Positions 38,364 to 47,783 of a stretch of 61,045 bases of DNA are shown piece by piece; the stretch's first letter is position 1; every line of letters begins with the position of its first letter. The notes under the pieces were generated by a model. That model was not told the DNA's origin and ran no database searches. It was given only the letters and a program-made list of their open reading frames with translations. This DNA comes from Bacteroidia bacterium (GTDB taxonomy: Bacteria > Bacteroidota > Bacteroidia > B-17B0 > Aurantibacillaceae). Location of the stretch: contig JAEUTQ010000064.1 of assembly GCA_016787445.1 (NCBI GenBank), forward strand, positions 1-61,045, in the 5' to 3' direction. Made by a program: the position numbers and the translations under genes.

Positions 38364-39430
38364 TGATTGAATTCTTAGATAATACGCCCTTAGTACTAAC
38401 AGTATTCTTTTTTATCTGTTTTATTTTTTCTGTACTTATCAATAGTCTGCTTTTAAAGTTTTCTCAAACACTAGGCGTACGTGGTAAACAGGTTAATCAG
38501 GTACGATGGAATCCTAATATCAAACCATCCTTAGGAGGTATTTCCTTCTTTGTGGTTTTTCTTTTCTCTTATATTTTTCTAAATCTACTTGAAACACTTG
38601 ATACAGGTTACCGAATTCGTTTAACAGGATTACTGGCAGCTTGTACCATGGCATTCTTGATGGGCTTAGCGGACGATGCATTTAATACACAACCATTATT
38701 AAAGTTCATCACTCAAATTACATGCGCATTAGTATTGTTATTTACAGGTACCTATATAAAGATCTTCGATAACGAAGTTTTTAATTACGTAATTACCATT
38801 ATTTGGATGGTTGGAATCATGAATTCAGTGAATATGCTGGATAATATGGATGGTATCACAACGATTATTTCTGTTAGTATTTGCACTTTCGTTATCATTC
38901 TAAATATTGCACTTAACCAAACCTTGCATCCATTTTCAATTTTAGCAATTGGTGTCGTATCTTCTTTATTAGGTTTCCTTATATACAACTTTCATCCCTC
39001 TAAAATGTTTATGGGCGATACCGGATCGCAATTCCTTGGCGCATTCTTAGGCGCAATCTCCATACATTTTTGCTGGAATGTTTATCCGAATAACCTTATT
39101 CAGGCCGACGATTATTTTTATCATTTCGTTATTGTTGGTCTGGTGTTCTTATTACCCCTGGTAGATACTACAACTGTAGTGATTAACCGTGCTTTACATG
39201 GTGCATCTCCATTTGTTGGCGGCAAAGATCATACCACTCACCATCTTTTTTTTAGGGGTGTTACCGAAAAAAGAATAGCAATTTTGTATCTTTTTCTATC
39301 GATTATCGGTATAATAATAGCATATAACCTGGTATTAACTTATACAGCCACGCTGTTCTATACCGGTATTGCTTTTGTTGTGATAGTATTTGCGGGGCTG
39401 TATCTGAATACCATAATTAAACGTAAGTGA
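38363..39430 (+). CDS. Undecaprenyl-phosphate sugar-1-phosphate transferase (WecA/MraY family)
   Basis: 355-residue inner membrane protein with about 10-11 TM helices. It transfers a sugar-1-phosphate from a UDP-sugar to undecaprenyl phosphate to start polysaccharide or O-antigen synthesis. Family motifs are in order: GLADDAFN (the DD pair binding Mg), NSVNMLDNMDGI, FMGDTGSQFLGA and a basic loop GKDHTTHHLFFRG. The HH-containing loop is closer to WecA/TagO/WbpL than to MraY. The sugar cannot be read from sequence. It overlaps rfbC by one base and the lytic transglycosylase gene by four. Confidence 0.9.
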   Translation: MIEFLDNTPLVLTVFFFICFIFSVLINSLLLKFSQTLGVRGKQVNQVRWNPNIKPSLGGISFFVVFLFSYIFLNLLETLDTGYRIRLTGLLAACTMAFLMGLADDAFNTQPLLKFITQITCALVLLFTGTYIKIFDNEVFNYVITIIWMVGIMNSVNMLDNMDGITTIISVSICTFVIILNIALNQTLHPFSILAIGVVSSLLGFLIYNFHPSKMFMGDTGSQFLGAFLGAISIHFCWNVYPNNLIQADDYFYHFVIVGLVFLLPLVDTTTVVINRALHGASPFVGGKDHTTHHLFFRGVTEKRIAILYLFLSIIGIIIAYNLVLTYTATLFYTGIAFVVIVFAGLYLNTIIKRK

Positions 39431-40677
39431 TTACACGGTATTCACAATCATTTATTAATTACCTAAAAAGTAATTACTGGCGAATTATCATCGCTCTGGT
39501 ACTCGTTTTTGCTTTACATATCACCGTTAAATATTTAAAGTCTCCCAACGATTCCGTTACCTTTAATTATCCTTCTTATACCAATTATAATTTCAGTGCA
39601 TTTGGATTAAATATCCCTCGTAATCTTTCATTTTGCGGTGAAAAAATTCCAACCAACGATTATGCTTTACGCGATAATCTGGAAAAGGAATTTTTTAAAA
39701 ACAAACAATGGAAAAGAAGTGCCGGCTATCTTTACAGTAAAGCACAAAAATGGTTTCCTTACATCGAACCAATTTTGAAACAGGAAGGCGTACCCGATGA
39801 TTTTAAATACGTAGCCGTTATCGAAAGTCATCTCTCTAATGCACGCTCATCGCAAGGTGCCGCCGGTTTTTGGCAATTAGTGCCCGCCACAGCCCGTAAT
39901 TACGGATTAATTGTGAACGATAATGTAGATGAAAGATTGGATGTAGAGAAATCAACACGAGTGGCTTGTAAGCTGATTAAGGACGCGTATAAGATATTTA
40001 ATAACTGGACACTCAGCGCGGCAGCTTACAATCTCGGTATCGGAGGAATACAACGCGCTCTGGCGAAACAAAAAAGTGATAATTATTACGACCTGCTGCT
40101 GAACAAAGAAACAGGAAGTTTTGTTTACCGTATACTGGCTTATAAAACACTTTTTTCCGACCCAAAACATTTTGGTGTAAAAAGAAAAAGCATGAAATAT
40201 TTGCCAAAAATTCCGGTTAAAGTTATTAAAGTGGACTCGGCCATTAGTGATATAAGCAATTTTGCAAAAGCCGTTAAATGCAATGCGGCAATTGTTAAAT
40301 TATTTAATCCTTGGTTGTTAAATGATTATCTCGATAACCCGAACGGACATACATTTGAGTTTAAAATTCCTAAAAAGTTGAATGCAGATTATTCAAATTA
40401 TTATGCAGATTTGTTAGAACAAAATAAGCCGGATGAGGAAGAGTCAGATACTCTAACTTCAACCGAAAATGGAACAAATAAAGAAATTAAAACTGAAGAG
40501 GGTGTTGAAATTCTGCACAACTTCAGTGATGGTGAAAAATTAAAAGAGTTAGCGGAAATATATGGTGTTACCGTAGTGAATATTTTAAACTGGAACAATT
40601 TAAAAAGTGAGAAAGATATTCAACCCGGACAACTCCTGACGATTCGCACTAAGAAGGAGATAAAGAGTGAAAAATAA
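39427..40677 (+). CDS. Lytic transglycosylase with LysM domain (MltD-like)
   Basis: 416-residue envelope enzyme that cleaves peptidoglycan glycan strands. An N-terminal TM/signal helix (about 19-37) precedes an SLT domain with the catalytic glutamate in VAVIESHLSN (near residue 133), GAAGFWQLVPATARNYGL, and AAAYNLGIGGI. A LysM-like domain closes the protein (about 362-411, LKELAEIYGVTVVNILNWNN ... IQPGQLLTI). The start is GTG at 39427, overlapping the previous stop as GTGA. Its place in the polysaccharide operon suggests local wall opening for the export complex. Confidence 0.9.
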   Translation: MITRYSQSFINYLKSNYWRIIIALVLVFALHITVKYLKSPNDSVTFNYPSYTNYNFSAFGLNIPRNLSFCGEKIPTNDYALRDNLEKEFFKNKQWKRSAGYLYSKAQKWFPYIEPILKQEGVPDDFKYVAVIESHLSNARSSQGAAGFWQLVPATARNYGLIVNDNVDERLDVEKSTRVACKLIKDAYKIFNNWTLSAAAYNLGIGGIQRALAKQKSDNYYDLLLNKETGSFVYRILAYKTLFSDPKHFGVKRKSMKYLPKIPVKVIKVDSAISDISNFAKAVKCNAAIVKLFNPWLLNDYLDNPNGHTFEFKIPKKLNADYSNYYADLLEQNKPDEEESDTLTSTENGTNKEIKTEEGVEILHNFSDGEKLKELAEIYGVTVVNILNWNNLKSEKDIQPGQLLTIRTKKEIKSEK

Positions 40678-43549
40678 GAACGAAGACGTTTATTTGGCAG
40701 AGGCCGAAGAAAACATTGAAGTCATAGGCGCACGCGCCCACAACTTAAAAAATATTTCTATTAACATTCCACGAAATCAGTTGGTAGTAATTACCGGCTT
40801 GAGCGGAAGCGGAAAATCTTCTTTGGCATTTGATACTATTTACGCCGAAGGTCAACGCCGCTATATCGAAAGTTTTTCTTCTTATGCCCGTCAGTTTTTA
40901 GGAAATCTCGAACGCCCCGACGTCGATAAAATTTCAGGATTAAGTCCGGTTATCTCCATCGAGCAAAAAACAGTCAATAAAAATCCACGCTCCACCGTAG
41001 GTACCATTACCGAAATTTATGATTTCCTTCGTTTGTTGTTTGCGCGCGCTTCGGATGCTTACTCTTACGTGAGCGGTGAGAAAATGGTGCGTTACAGCGA
41101 TGAACAAATCGTTGATTTAATTTGTGAGCAATACAAAAACAAAAAAATAAATTTATTGGCGCCTGTTGTTAAAGGGCGCAAAGGTCATTACCGTGAATTG
41201 TTTGAAGAAATCCGTAAAAAGGGTTTTACCAAAGTGAGAGTAGATGGTGAGATTAAAGACATTGTTGCTAAAATGCAAGTCGACCGGTACAAAATTCATG
41301 ATATTGAAATTGTCATCGATCGCATTGAAGTGAATGCAAATTCAAAAACACGTTTAAATCAGTCATTGCAAACGGCTATGAAACATGGGAAGGGAACCAT
41401 GATGGTGATGGAGCATTCTGAAGAAACAACAAAAACAAAAAAGAAAACACAGGAGTTTGGATTTGGAAAAGTACGTTTCTTCAGCCGTTTTCTTATGTGT
41501 CCAACCAGCGGAATCAGTTATGATGAACCGGCTCCCAATTTATTTTCTTTTAATTCACCATATGGCGCTTGCAGTAAATGTAACGGACTCGGTGAAATTG
41601 CGGAGATTGATATCAATAAAATAGTTCCTAATCAAAAACTCTCGATTAAAAAAGGAGCAATTGTTCCATTGGGAGAAGCAAAGGGAAGCTGGATATTTAA
41701 ACAATTGGAAGCACTAGGCGAAATTCATGATTTTGATTTGGATACTCCCTTTGGTGAATTAACGGATGATGCCGTTAATGTCATTTTATTCGGGACGGAT
41801 GAATTGATAAAAGTAAAAACCGATAATAACAGCGCTTACAATGTAGCATTTGAAGGAATAGCTAATTTTATTGTTAAGCACGCTGAAGAAAATCCTTCAC
41901 CTGCCGCGCAACGTTGGGCGCAAGGATTCACCAATAAAATTCATTGTCCGCAATGCCATGGCACACGTCTCAAAAAAGAAGCCTTGTATTTTAAAATCGA
42001 TGGGAAGAACATTGCTGAATTATCGGAGATGGATATCAATGTATTGAACGATTGGTTTAAGAACATTGAAAAGCGATTAAGCAAACATCAAAACGTTATT
42101 GCAAAGGAAGTATTAAAAGAAATTCGCGCACGCATCGGTTTTTTATTGGAAGTAGGATTGGATTATGTAACGTTGAACCGTTCTTCCCGTTCTTTAAGCG
42201 GAGGTGAAGCGCAGCGTATTCGTTTAGCTACGCAAATCGGTTCGCAATTGGTTGGAGTGTTGTATATTCTCGATGAACCAAGTATCGGTTTACATCAGCG
42301 CGACAATGCCCGTTTAATTGAAGCCTTGAAAAATTTACGTGATGTTGGAAATAGTGTGTTGGTAGTGGAGCATGATAAAGACATGATTGTGGAAAGCGAT
42401 TACGTGATTGATATTGGTCCCGGTGCCGGAGTACACGGAGGTAAAGTTGTAGCCGCTTCTACGCCAAAGCAAATGTTGAAGTTTGATACCATTACATCGC
42501 AATACATCACCGGTAAAAAGCAGATTGCTGTGCCGAAGCAACGCCGTGCGGGGAATGGAAAAAAGATAAGCATTAAAGGCTGTAGCGGGCATAACCTTAA
42601 AAATGTATCTGTTGATTTACCTCTCGGTAAATTCATTTGTGTAACCGGTGTGAGTGGCAGTGGAAAATCAAGTTTAATCAACGAAACATTGTATCCTGTT
42701 TTATCATCACACTTTTATAACAGTGAAAAGAAACCTTTAGCGTATAAATCCATTGCAGGTATTGATAACATTGATAAAGTGATTGACATCGATCAATCGC
42801 CTATTGGTAGAACACCGCGCTCCAATCCAGCAACCTATACCAACGTGTTCTCCGATATACGGAATTTATTCGCAGAACTTCCCGAAGCGAAAATTAGAGG
42901 ATACAAACCCGGACGTTTTTCATTTAACGTAAAAGGTGGAAGATGCGAAACCTGTGGTGGAGCAGGCGTTAAAACCATTGAAATGAATTTTCTTCCGGAC
43001 GTGTACGTTAATTGTGATGAATGCAATGGCAAGCGCTATAACCGTGAAACCTTAGAGGTGCGATTTAAGGGAAAATCCATCAGTGATGTGTTAAACATGA
43101 CCATAGATCAGGCCTGTGAGTTTTTTGAGAACATTCCGAGCATATACCGACAAATTAAAACATTGCAGGATGTAGGTTTAGGTTATATCACACTCGGACA
43201 ACAAGCCACCACCTTAAGTGGAGGCGAAGCACAACGTGTAAAACTCGCTACCGAATTAAGCAAACGCGATACCGGAAATACATTCTATATTTTAGATGAA
43301 CCAACCACCGGATTACATTTCGAAGACATACGTATTTTATTGGATGTGTTAAATCGTTTGGTGGATAATGGAAATACAGTTTTAGTTATTGAGCATAATA
43401 TGGATATAATTAAAATGGCTGATCACATTATTGATATGGGACCGGAAGGCGGTAAAGGTGGTGGACAAGTGCTTTTTGAAGGCACACCGGAGCAGCTCAT
43501 TAAAACTAAAATCGGACATACGGCGGCTTTTCTTAAAAAGGAAATGTAG
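40667..43549 (+). CDS. uvrA: Excinuclease ABC subunit A
   Basis: 960-residue DNA-damage recognition ATPase of nucleotide excision repair. Two ABC ATPase modules are present: Walker A GLSGSGKSS near residue 45 and GVSGSGKSS near 660; signature motifs RSLSGGEAQRI and TTLSGGEAQRV; Walker B LYILDEPSIGLH and FYILDEPTTGLH. Zinc modules show CSKCNG, CPQCHG and, near 761, CETCGGAGV with a second pair CDECNG. The start is GTG at 40667, overlapping the preceding transglycosylase gene by 11 bases, so translation is coupled to the envelope operon. There is no LexA-like site visible just upstream. Confidence 0.97.
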   Translation: MKNKNEDVYLAEAEENIEVIGARAHNLKNISINIPRNQLVVITGLSGSGKSSLAFDTIYAEGQRRYIESFSSYARQFLGNLERPDVDKISGLSPVISIEQKTVNKNPRSTVGTITEIYDFLRLLFARASDAYSYVSGEKMVRYSDEQIVDLICEQYKNKKINLLAPVVKGRKGHYRELFEEIRKKGFTKVRVDGEIKDIVAKMQVDRYKIHDIEIVIDRIEVNANSKTRLNQSLQTAMKHGKGTMMVMEHSEETTKTKKKTQEFGFGKVRFFSRFLMCPTSGISYDEPAPNLFSFNSPYGACSKCNGLGEIAEIDINKIVPNQKLSIKKGAIVPLGEAKGSWIFKQLEALGEIHDFDLDTPFGELTDDAVNVILFGTDELIKVKTDNNSAYNVAFEGIANFIVKHAEENPSPAAQRWAQGFTNKIHCPQCHGTRLKKEALYFKIDGKNIAELSEMDINVLNDWFKNIEKRLSKHQNVIAKEVLKEIRARIGFLLEVGLDYVTLNRSSRSLSGGEAQRIRLATQIGSQLVGVLYILDEPSIGLHQRDNARLIEALKNLRDVGNSVLVVEHDKDMIVESDYVIDIGPGAGVHGGKVVAASTPKQMLKFDTITSQYITGKKQIAVPKQRRAGNGKKISIKGCSGHNLKNVSVDLPLGKFICVTGVSGSGKSSLINETLYPVLSSHFYNSEKKPLAYKSIAGIDNIDKVIDIDQSPIGRTPRSNPATYTNVFSDIRNLFAELPEAKIRGYKPGRFSFNVKGGRCETCGGAGVKTIEMNFLPDVYVNCDECNGKRYNRETLEVRFKGKSISDVLNMTIDQACEFFENIPSIYRQIKTLQDVGLGYITLGQQATTLSGGEAQRVKLATELSKRDTGNTFYILDEPTTGLHFEDIRILLDVLNRLVDNGNTVLVIEHNMDIIKMADHIIDMGPEGGKGGGQVLFEGTPEQLIKTKIGHTAAFLKKEM

Positions 43550-43569
43550 ATTAGTTAATTGATACAGCA

Positions 43570-44652
43570 ATGAGAAAAACGAAATTGAATATTTTTATTT
43601 TTTTCATCGTAGCATCGTGTGGAGTGGTTATTTCTCAAACTTCATTTGATATTGGCGCATCTCATATTCAGGGAATAAACATCAATAAGGCAGGCGACAG
43701 GGAGTTTGGTGAAACAAATCCAATCGGTATTGAATTCCGGTTTAATAAGCAAAGAACAGGAGAGAAGTATTGGGAGAAGCATTTGAATTATCCGCAGACA
43801 GGTTGGTCCATTTCGTGGATAAATCATCGGAACGAATTTCTAAAACACACAATAGCTCTTAACCGTTACATTCATTGCGTTTTTTTACGAAGGAAGTATT
43901 TTAATATGTATTTAAAACTGGCGCAGGGAGTCATGTTTGCAACAAGTGTTTATGAAAAAGGAAGCGATAAGAATGAGCGTTATAATAATGCCATCGGACA
44001 GTATGTGAATTTCTCTGAGGAGATTGGTTTAGGAATTACCGTTTATCCAACTAAAAAACTAGCTATTAATCTTGGAGCAACGGGTATTCATTTTTCTAAT
44101 GGATCCATGGCGCAGCCAAATGACGGTTTAAATTTGCTGATGTTTAATGCAGGGGTTTCTTATTGTTATGGAAATGCTGTTGAATTTCTGGATCCTGAAA
44201 AACCCGAGTTTGATAAAAGAATAAAATTCAACATTAATCCCGGCGTTGGATTTAAGCAACAAAACAGAAACGATAATGTAAAATACCAGCTTTTTACTTT
44301 TAGTCTGTATGCAGATAAAATGCTTACACGCGTTAATGCTTTAAATATAGGTTTGGATGTTTATGTAAATGGGGCCGAGAAGCAGGTAGCCTCGAGTTAC
44401 GCCGTTTATGCGGGAAAGGATTACCGGCGAATAGGTGTTTCAGCCGGAAATGAATTGTTTCTTGGTAAGGCGGGATTGTTGACACAAGTAGGCTATTATG
44501 TTTACAGTCCCATCCCTTCGAATTCAAATTTTTACCAGAAGTTCGGATTCAAGTATTACTTAAATGATGTGTTTTTCACCACCTTCACCGCTAAATTTTA
44601 TAATTTAGAAATTTCTGATGAAATAGCGTGGGGAATTGGGATGAGGTTGTGA
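43570..44652 (+). CDS. Acyloxyacyl hydrolase / PagL-like outer membrane protein
   Basis: 360-residue outer membrane beta-barrel. The signal peptide ends VVISQ. The segment GATGIHFSNGSMAQPNDGLN (near residue 170) carries the His-x-Ser-Asn arrangement of PagL-type lipid A 3-O-deacylases, and the tail EISDEIAWGIGMRL is a closing beta-strand. PagL-type enzymes remove the 3-position acyl chain from lipid A and so change outer-membrane properties. It follows uvrA by 20 bases, possibly on the same transcript. Enzyme activity is inferred from the motif only. Confidence 0.75.
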   Translation: MRKTKLNIFIFFIVASCGVVISQTSFDIGASHIQGININKAGDREFGETNPIGIEFRFNKQRTGEKYWEKHLNYPQTGWSISWINHRNEFLKHTIALNRYIHCVFLRRKYFNMYLKLAQGVMFATSVYEKGSDKNERYNNAIGQYVNFSEEIGLGITVYPTKKLAINLGATGIHFSNGSMAQPNDGLNLLMFNAGVSYCYGNAVEFLDPEKPEFDKRIKFNINPGVGFKQQNRNDNVKYQLFTFSLYADKMLTRVNALNIGLDVYVNGAEKQVASSYAVYAGKDYRRIGVSAGNELFLGKAGLLTQVGYYVYSPIPSNSNFYQKFGFKYYLNDVFFTTFTAKFYNLEISDEIAWGIGMRL

Positions 44653-44752
44653 TGCGGTTATGCGTCAAATTAATGAACACGGTTGTTAAGATTTCATAAT
44701 CTGCTCTTTGTAGTATCAATTAAAAGATTAAATTTAGAATAGTAAAATAGAG

Positions 44753-46774
44753 TTGAGAATTAAAGGTCTGATATTATTATTTTGGATTAGCTCCCTGGTG
44801 ATGCGCGGGCAGTTTAATTCTTTTGTCCTAAATGAAATTGAAGTTAATATCGCAGAAAAGCATATTGCGTTTTACAACAAAGCAAAATTATCCATTGAAA
44901 CAAGGCAATACAACGAGGCAGTAGCGCCCTTGGATTCTTTGCTTAAAATTTATCCAAACGTAAGTAGTCTCAATTTTTTGGGTGGAATTACCAAGATATT
45001 TAGCGAATCAAAGAAAAAGAGCGGATTAGTTGAATTAAAAAGGGCATCCGTTAGAAGTAATGAACTGCCGGATTACACTTATTGGTTAGCACGTGCCTAT
45101 GAAATAAACGATAGTATCAATCAGGCAACTACTTATTACAATAAATTCCTGAGTGAAAAGAAACCTGTTACGGAAGAAGAAAAGGAGCTGATTCAAAATG
45201 CTCAAAAGAGTTTAGATAATCTTAAAACGGCAGGACAATTAAAAAACTATTCCAATTTCGCGAACATTAAAAATGTAGGCTATCCTTTAAATACAGATGC
45301 TTCTGAATATGTGCCATTGGTTCCTTCCGATGAATCATTTATGATATTTACATACCGTGGAAAATTTTCTAAAGGCGGTAAGCAGGATGTAACGGCAGTA
45401 ATGGGTATAAGCAGTGCAAAAGCAGAAGAGAAAATTTATTTTGAAGATGTTTTTATTTCACAAAAAGTAAACGATAGCGTATGGAGTGAACCAAAGCCAA
45501 TCAAAAACATCAATTCCGCTTTACATGATGCAGCTGTCACTATTTCTGCAGATGGTACCTTGTTGTTTATTTATAAAAACACCGGTAAAGGAAATGGTGA
45601 TTTGTATTTAAGTAAATTGGTAGGGAATACCTGGAGTGTTCCGGTAATTCAGATTGGATTGAATTCAGAGAAGTGGGATGGAAGCGCAGCCTTTTTTCCT
45701 GACAATAATAAAATTATTTTCTCGAGTGAACGCAAGGGCGGATTTGGAGGAAAGGATTTATACATGGCAGAGAAAATCGCGGAAAATACCTGGGGAAATA
45801 TTGTGAATTTAGGAGGTACGATTAATTCTTCCGCTGATGAAGATGCGCCGTTTATTACAGCCGACGGTAAAATTCTGTTCTTTGCGAGCAACGGGAAATT
45901 AAGTACGGGAGGCTATGATATTTTAAGAAGTGATTTGAGTGAGAAAGGTTGGAGTGCTCCTTTTAATATTGGAAAGCCGGTGAACACTCCCAATGATGAT
46001 AAATTTTACATGGTAACGGCCGATTCAAAAAAGGGATATTACTCTTCGATGATGGCAGGAGGTTATGGTGAGCAGGATATTTATTGTATTACACCAGGTA
46101 TACCCGACAGACCGGTGAGAGTTGTTCAGGTTTCCGGGAATATAACGTATAATAATAAACCGGTTGGAGGCAAGCTTGAAGTGAAAAATTTAAGTAAACC
46201 GGATGCAAAACCTTTCGTTTATTTTTCAAATTCGGGCACCGGAAAATTTTTGGCCAATCTGGCGGCTAATGAAGAGTACGAGTTAAAGTTCAGTTATAAA
46301 AATTTAGAACCTCAAACAAAAACACTAAGTACTAAGGGAGTTGATTCAACCAAATATTTAACGGTAATTGCCGATTTTTATTCGGAGGCCGTACAAAAGC
46401 AAATGGAAAAGAGCCGCGACAGTATTAACGCGGTGGCATTAGCAGCCAACAAAAAAGTAAACTTCGATGATTTCAGAAGCAAGTATGGTAACTTGATTTT
46501 AGACAGTACAACTTACTTTGTGCAGATTGCCGCCTATAAATTCATTGAGAATTATGATTACTCTACCTGTTTGCGAATTAACATGAAAATCCGTCGTTCT
46601 TCGAATGATTTGGTAACAAGATTTACGGTAGGAAATTATTCCACCTTCAATGAAGCCGAAGAAAAATTAAAAGTATTAAAGGAGCAGGGAATTAAAGATG
46701 CCTTCATCATTGTATTCCATCGTAATAAATACCGTTATTTGGTCGACTTAATTAAAGCGGGAGTGTATAAATAA
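44753..46774 (+). CDS. TPR / PD40 beta-propeller protein with C-terminal SPOR domain
   Basis: 673-residue exported protein. The start is TTG at 44753, because it gives a signal peptide (RIKGLILLFWISSLVMRGQ) and no ATG or GTG precedes it after the in-frame stop at 44735-44737. TPR-like helices cover about 30-160; PD40 propeller strands about 190-440 (KIIFSSERKGGFGGKDLYMA, ILFFASNGKLSTGGYDIL); a short beta-domain about 465-545; and a SPOR-like domain about 586-673 (YFVQIAAYKF ... TRFTVGNYSTFNEAEEKLK). SPOR domains bind denuded peptidoglycan. The layout resembles the PorE-like proteins of this window with OmpA replaced by SPOR. It ends directly against the convergent lysR gene. Confidence 0.82.
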   Translation: MRIKGLILLFWISSLVMRGQFNSFVLNEIEVNIAEKHIAFYNKAKLSIETRQYNEAVAPLDSLLKIYPNVSSLNFLGGITKIFSESKKKSGLVELKRASVRSNELPDYTYWLARAYEINDSINQATTYYNKFLSEKKPVTEEEKELIQNAQKSLDNLKTAGQLKNYSNFANIKNVGYPLNTDASEYVPLVPSDESFMIFTYRGKFSKGGKQDVTAVMGISSAKAEEKIYFEDVFISQKVNDSVWSEPKPIKNINSALHDAAVTISADGTLLFIYKNTGKGNGDLYLSKLVGNTWSVPVIQIGLNSEKWDGSAAFFPDNNKIIFSSERKGGFGGKDLYMAEKIAENTWGNIVNLGGTINSSADEDAPFITADGKILFFASNGKLSTGGYDILRSDLSEKGWSAPFNIGKPVNTPNDDKFYMVTADSKKGYYSSMMAGGYGEQDIYCITPGIPDRPVRVVQVSGNITYNNKPVGGKLEVKNLSKPDAKPFVYFSNSGTGKFLANLAANEEYELKFSYKNLEPQTKTLSTKGVDSTKYLTVIADFYSEAVQKQMEKSRDSINAVALAANKKVNFDDFRSKYGNLILDSTTYFVQIAAYKFIENYDYSTCLRINMKIRRSSNDLVTRFTVGNYSTFNEAEEKLKVLKEQGIKDAFIIVFHRNKYRYLVDLIKAGVYK

Positions 46775-47698
46775 TTAGTAATTCTCGTACCAATTGAAAT
46801 TGCTGTCAATTATTTTTTGTTTCTCCGTTTTTAAATACTGCAAATAAGCATTGGCAGCCGGAGAAAAGTGTTTGTTTTTTAGCCAAATCAAATTCCATAC
46901 AGATTTTATTGGAAATCCTTTTACGGGGATTATTTGCAGACTTTTATTTTCCAATTCATTTTTAATACCAATTAAAGGCATGATGGAAAAACCCAGACCG
47001 GCAATCACCGCTTGTTTCACGGCTTCGTTTGTCGCCAGTTCCATTTTCTTTTTTACCGGCAATCGATTCCTCTCAATGAAACGTTCCATGACCAGACGGG
47101 TACCTGATCCGCTTTCGCGGTAAATAAGTGGTAATTCATTAAAAATCTCCTTGTTATATTCTTTTTTCTTAAACGATTGAGCAGTATTACCAATCAGGAA
47201 TAATTTGTTTTGAATCAGTTCAATTTTTTCCACCTTCAGTTTTTCGGGCATTACCGATACCAATGAAAAGTCTACTTCGTTATTTTCCAGACTTTCTATC
47301 ACCTTTGTTTTATTGGTTACATCCAGGTGTAATTCCACCTCATTGTTTTTTTTCAGGAATCCTCCCAAAAAGTGGGGCATGATATATTTTCCGGTAGAAA
47401 CAATAGAAATTTTCAAACGGCCGCTTAGCTGTCCTTTATAAGCCTGGGTTTTATAATTGATGGCGTACACCTCGTTGAGGATATTCTCAGCGGCCGCTGC
47501 GATTTCTTTCCCGAAATCCGTCACATAAAGCTGCCGTCCCACCACTTCGGTTAAGGGTATGTCAAACTGATCTTGGAGGTTTTTCAGTTGTATGGATACG
47601 GCCGGCTGGGTGAGGTGAAGCTCTTCCGCTGCCTTTGTGATGCTTTGGGTTTCCGTCACTTTCAGGAAAATCTGTAGTTGGTTAAGGGTGTAATTCAT
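46775..47698 (-). CDS. LysR-type transcriptional regulator
   Basis: 307-residue DNA-binding regulator. The winged HTH (residues about 4-62) contains TQSITKAAEELHLTQPAVSIQLKNL, and the effector-binding domain (about 90-300) has GSGTRLVMERFIE, a loop often lining the ligand pocket. It is divergently transcribed from the operon starting at 47784 with 85 bases between the two ATGs, the usual arrangement for a LysR regulator and its target. A 15-bp interrupted palindrome lies in that gap next to its own -7 element. Because the target operon ends in an SbtA-type bicarbonate carrier, a CbbR/CcmR-like role is attractive, but sequence similarity to that subgroup was not tested. Confidence 0.92.
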   Translation of the reverse strand: MNYTLNQLQIFLKVTETQSITKAAEELHLTQPAVSIQLKNLQDQFDIPLTEVVGRQLYVTDFGKEIAAAAENILNEVYAINYKTQAYKGQLSGRLKISIVSTGKYIMPHFLGGFLKKNNEVELHLDVTNKTKVIESLENNEVDFSLVSVMPEKLKVEKIELIQNKLFLIGNTAQSFKKKEYNKEIFNELPLIYRESGSGTRLVMERFIERNRLPVKKKMELATNEAVKQAVIAGLGFSIMPLIGIKNELENKSLQIIPVKGFPIKSVWNLIWLKNKHFSPAANAYLQYLKTEKQKIIDSNFNWYENY

Positions 47699-47707
47699 AA
47701 AAATAAT

Positions 47708-47722
47708 TTATGTATTCTATAA
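47708..47722. promoter_or_regulatory. LysR-type operator candidate (TTAT-N7-ATAA)
   Basis: TTAT at 47708-47711 and ATAA at 47719-47722 form a 15-bp interrupted palindrome containing the T-N11-A core of LysR-type boxes. It lies between the regulator's start codon and its -7 element (47723-47730, minus strand), a place suited to autorepression. AT-rich palindromes of this size can occur by chance. Confidence 0.35.
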
Positions 47723-47730
47723 CAAAGATA
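47723..47730 (-). promoter_or_regulatory. -7 element of the lysR gene
   Basis: On the minus strand this reads TATCTTTG, a perfect TAnnTTTG, 24 bases before the lysR ATG. No good TTG is seen at -33, as would suit an activator-dependent or regulated promoter. Confidence 0.45.
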
Positions 47731-47756
47731 AATAAAAATATATGAAAACCCGTATC

Positions 47757-47764
47757 TAATTTTG
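47757..47764 (+). promoter_or_regulatory. -7 element of the SbtA operon
   Basis: TAATTTTG is a perfect TAnnTTTG, 19 bases before the ATG at 47784. The -33 region lacks TTG, which fits a promoter needing the divergent LysR protein as activator. Confidence 0.5.
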
Positions 47765-47783
47765 TCTTATAAAATTAAACGCT

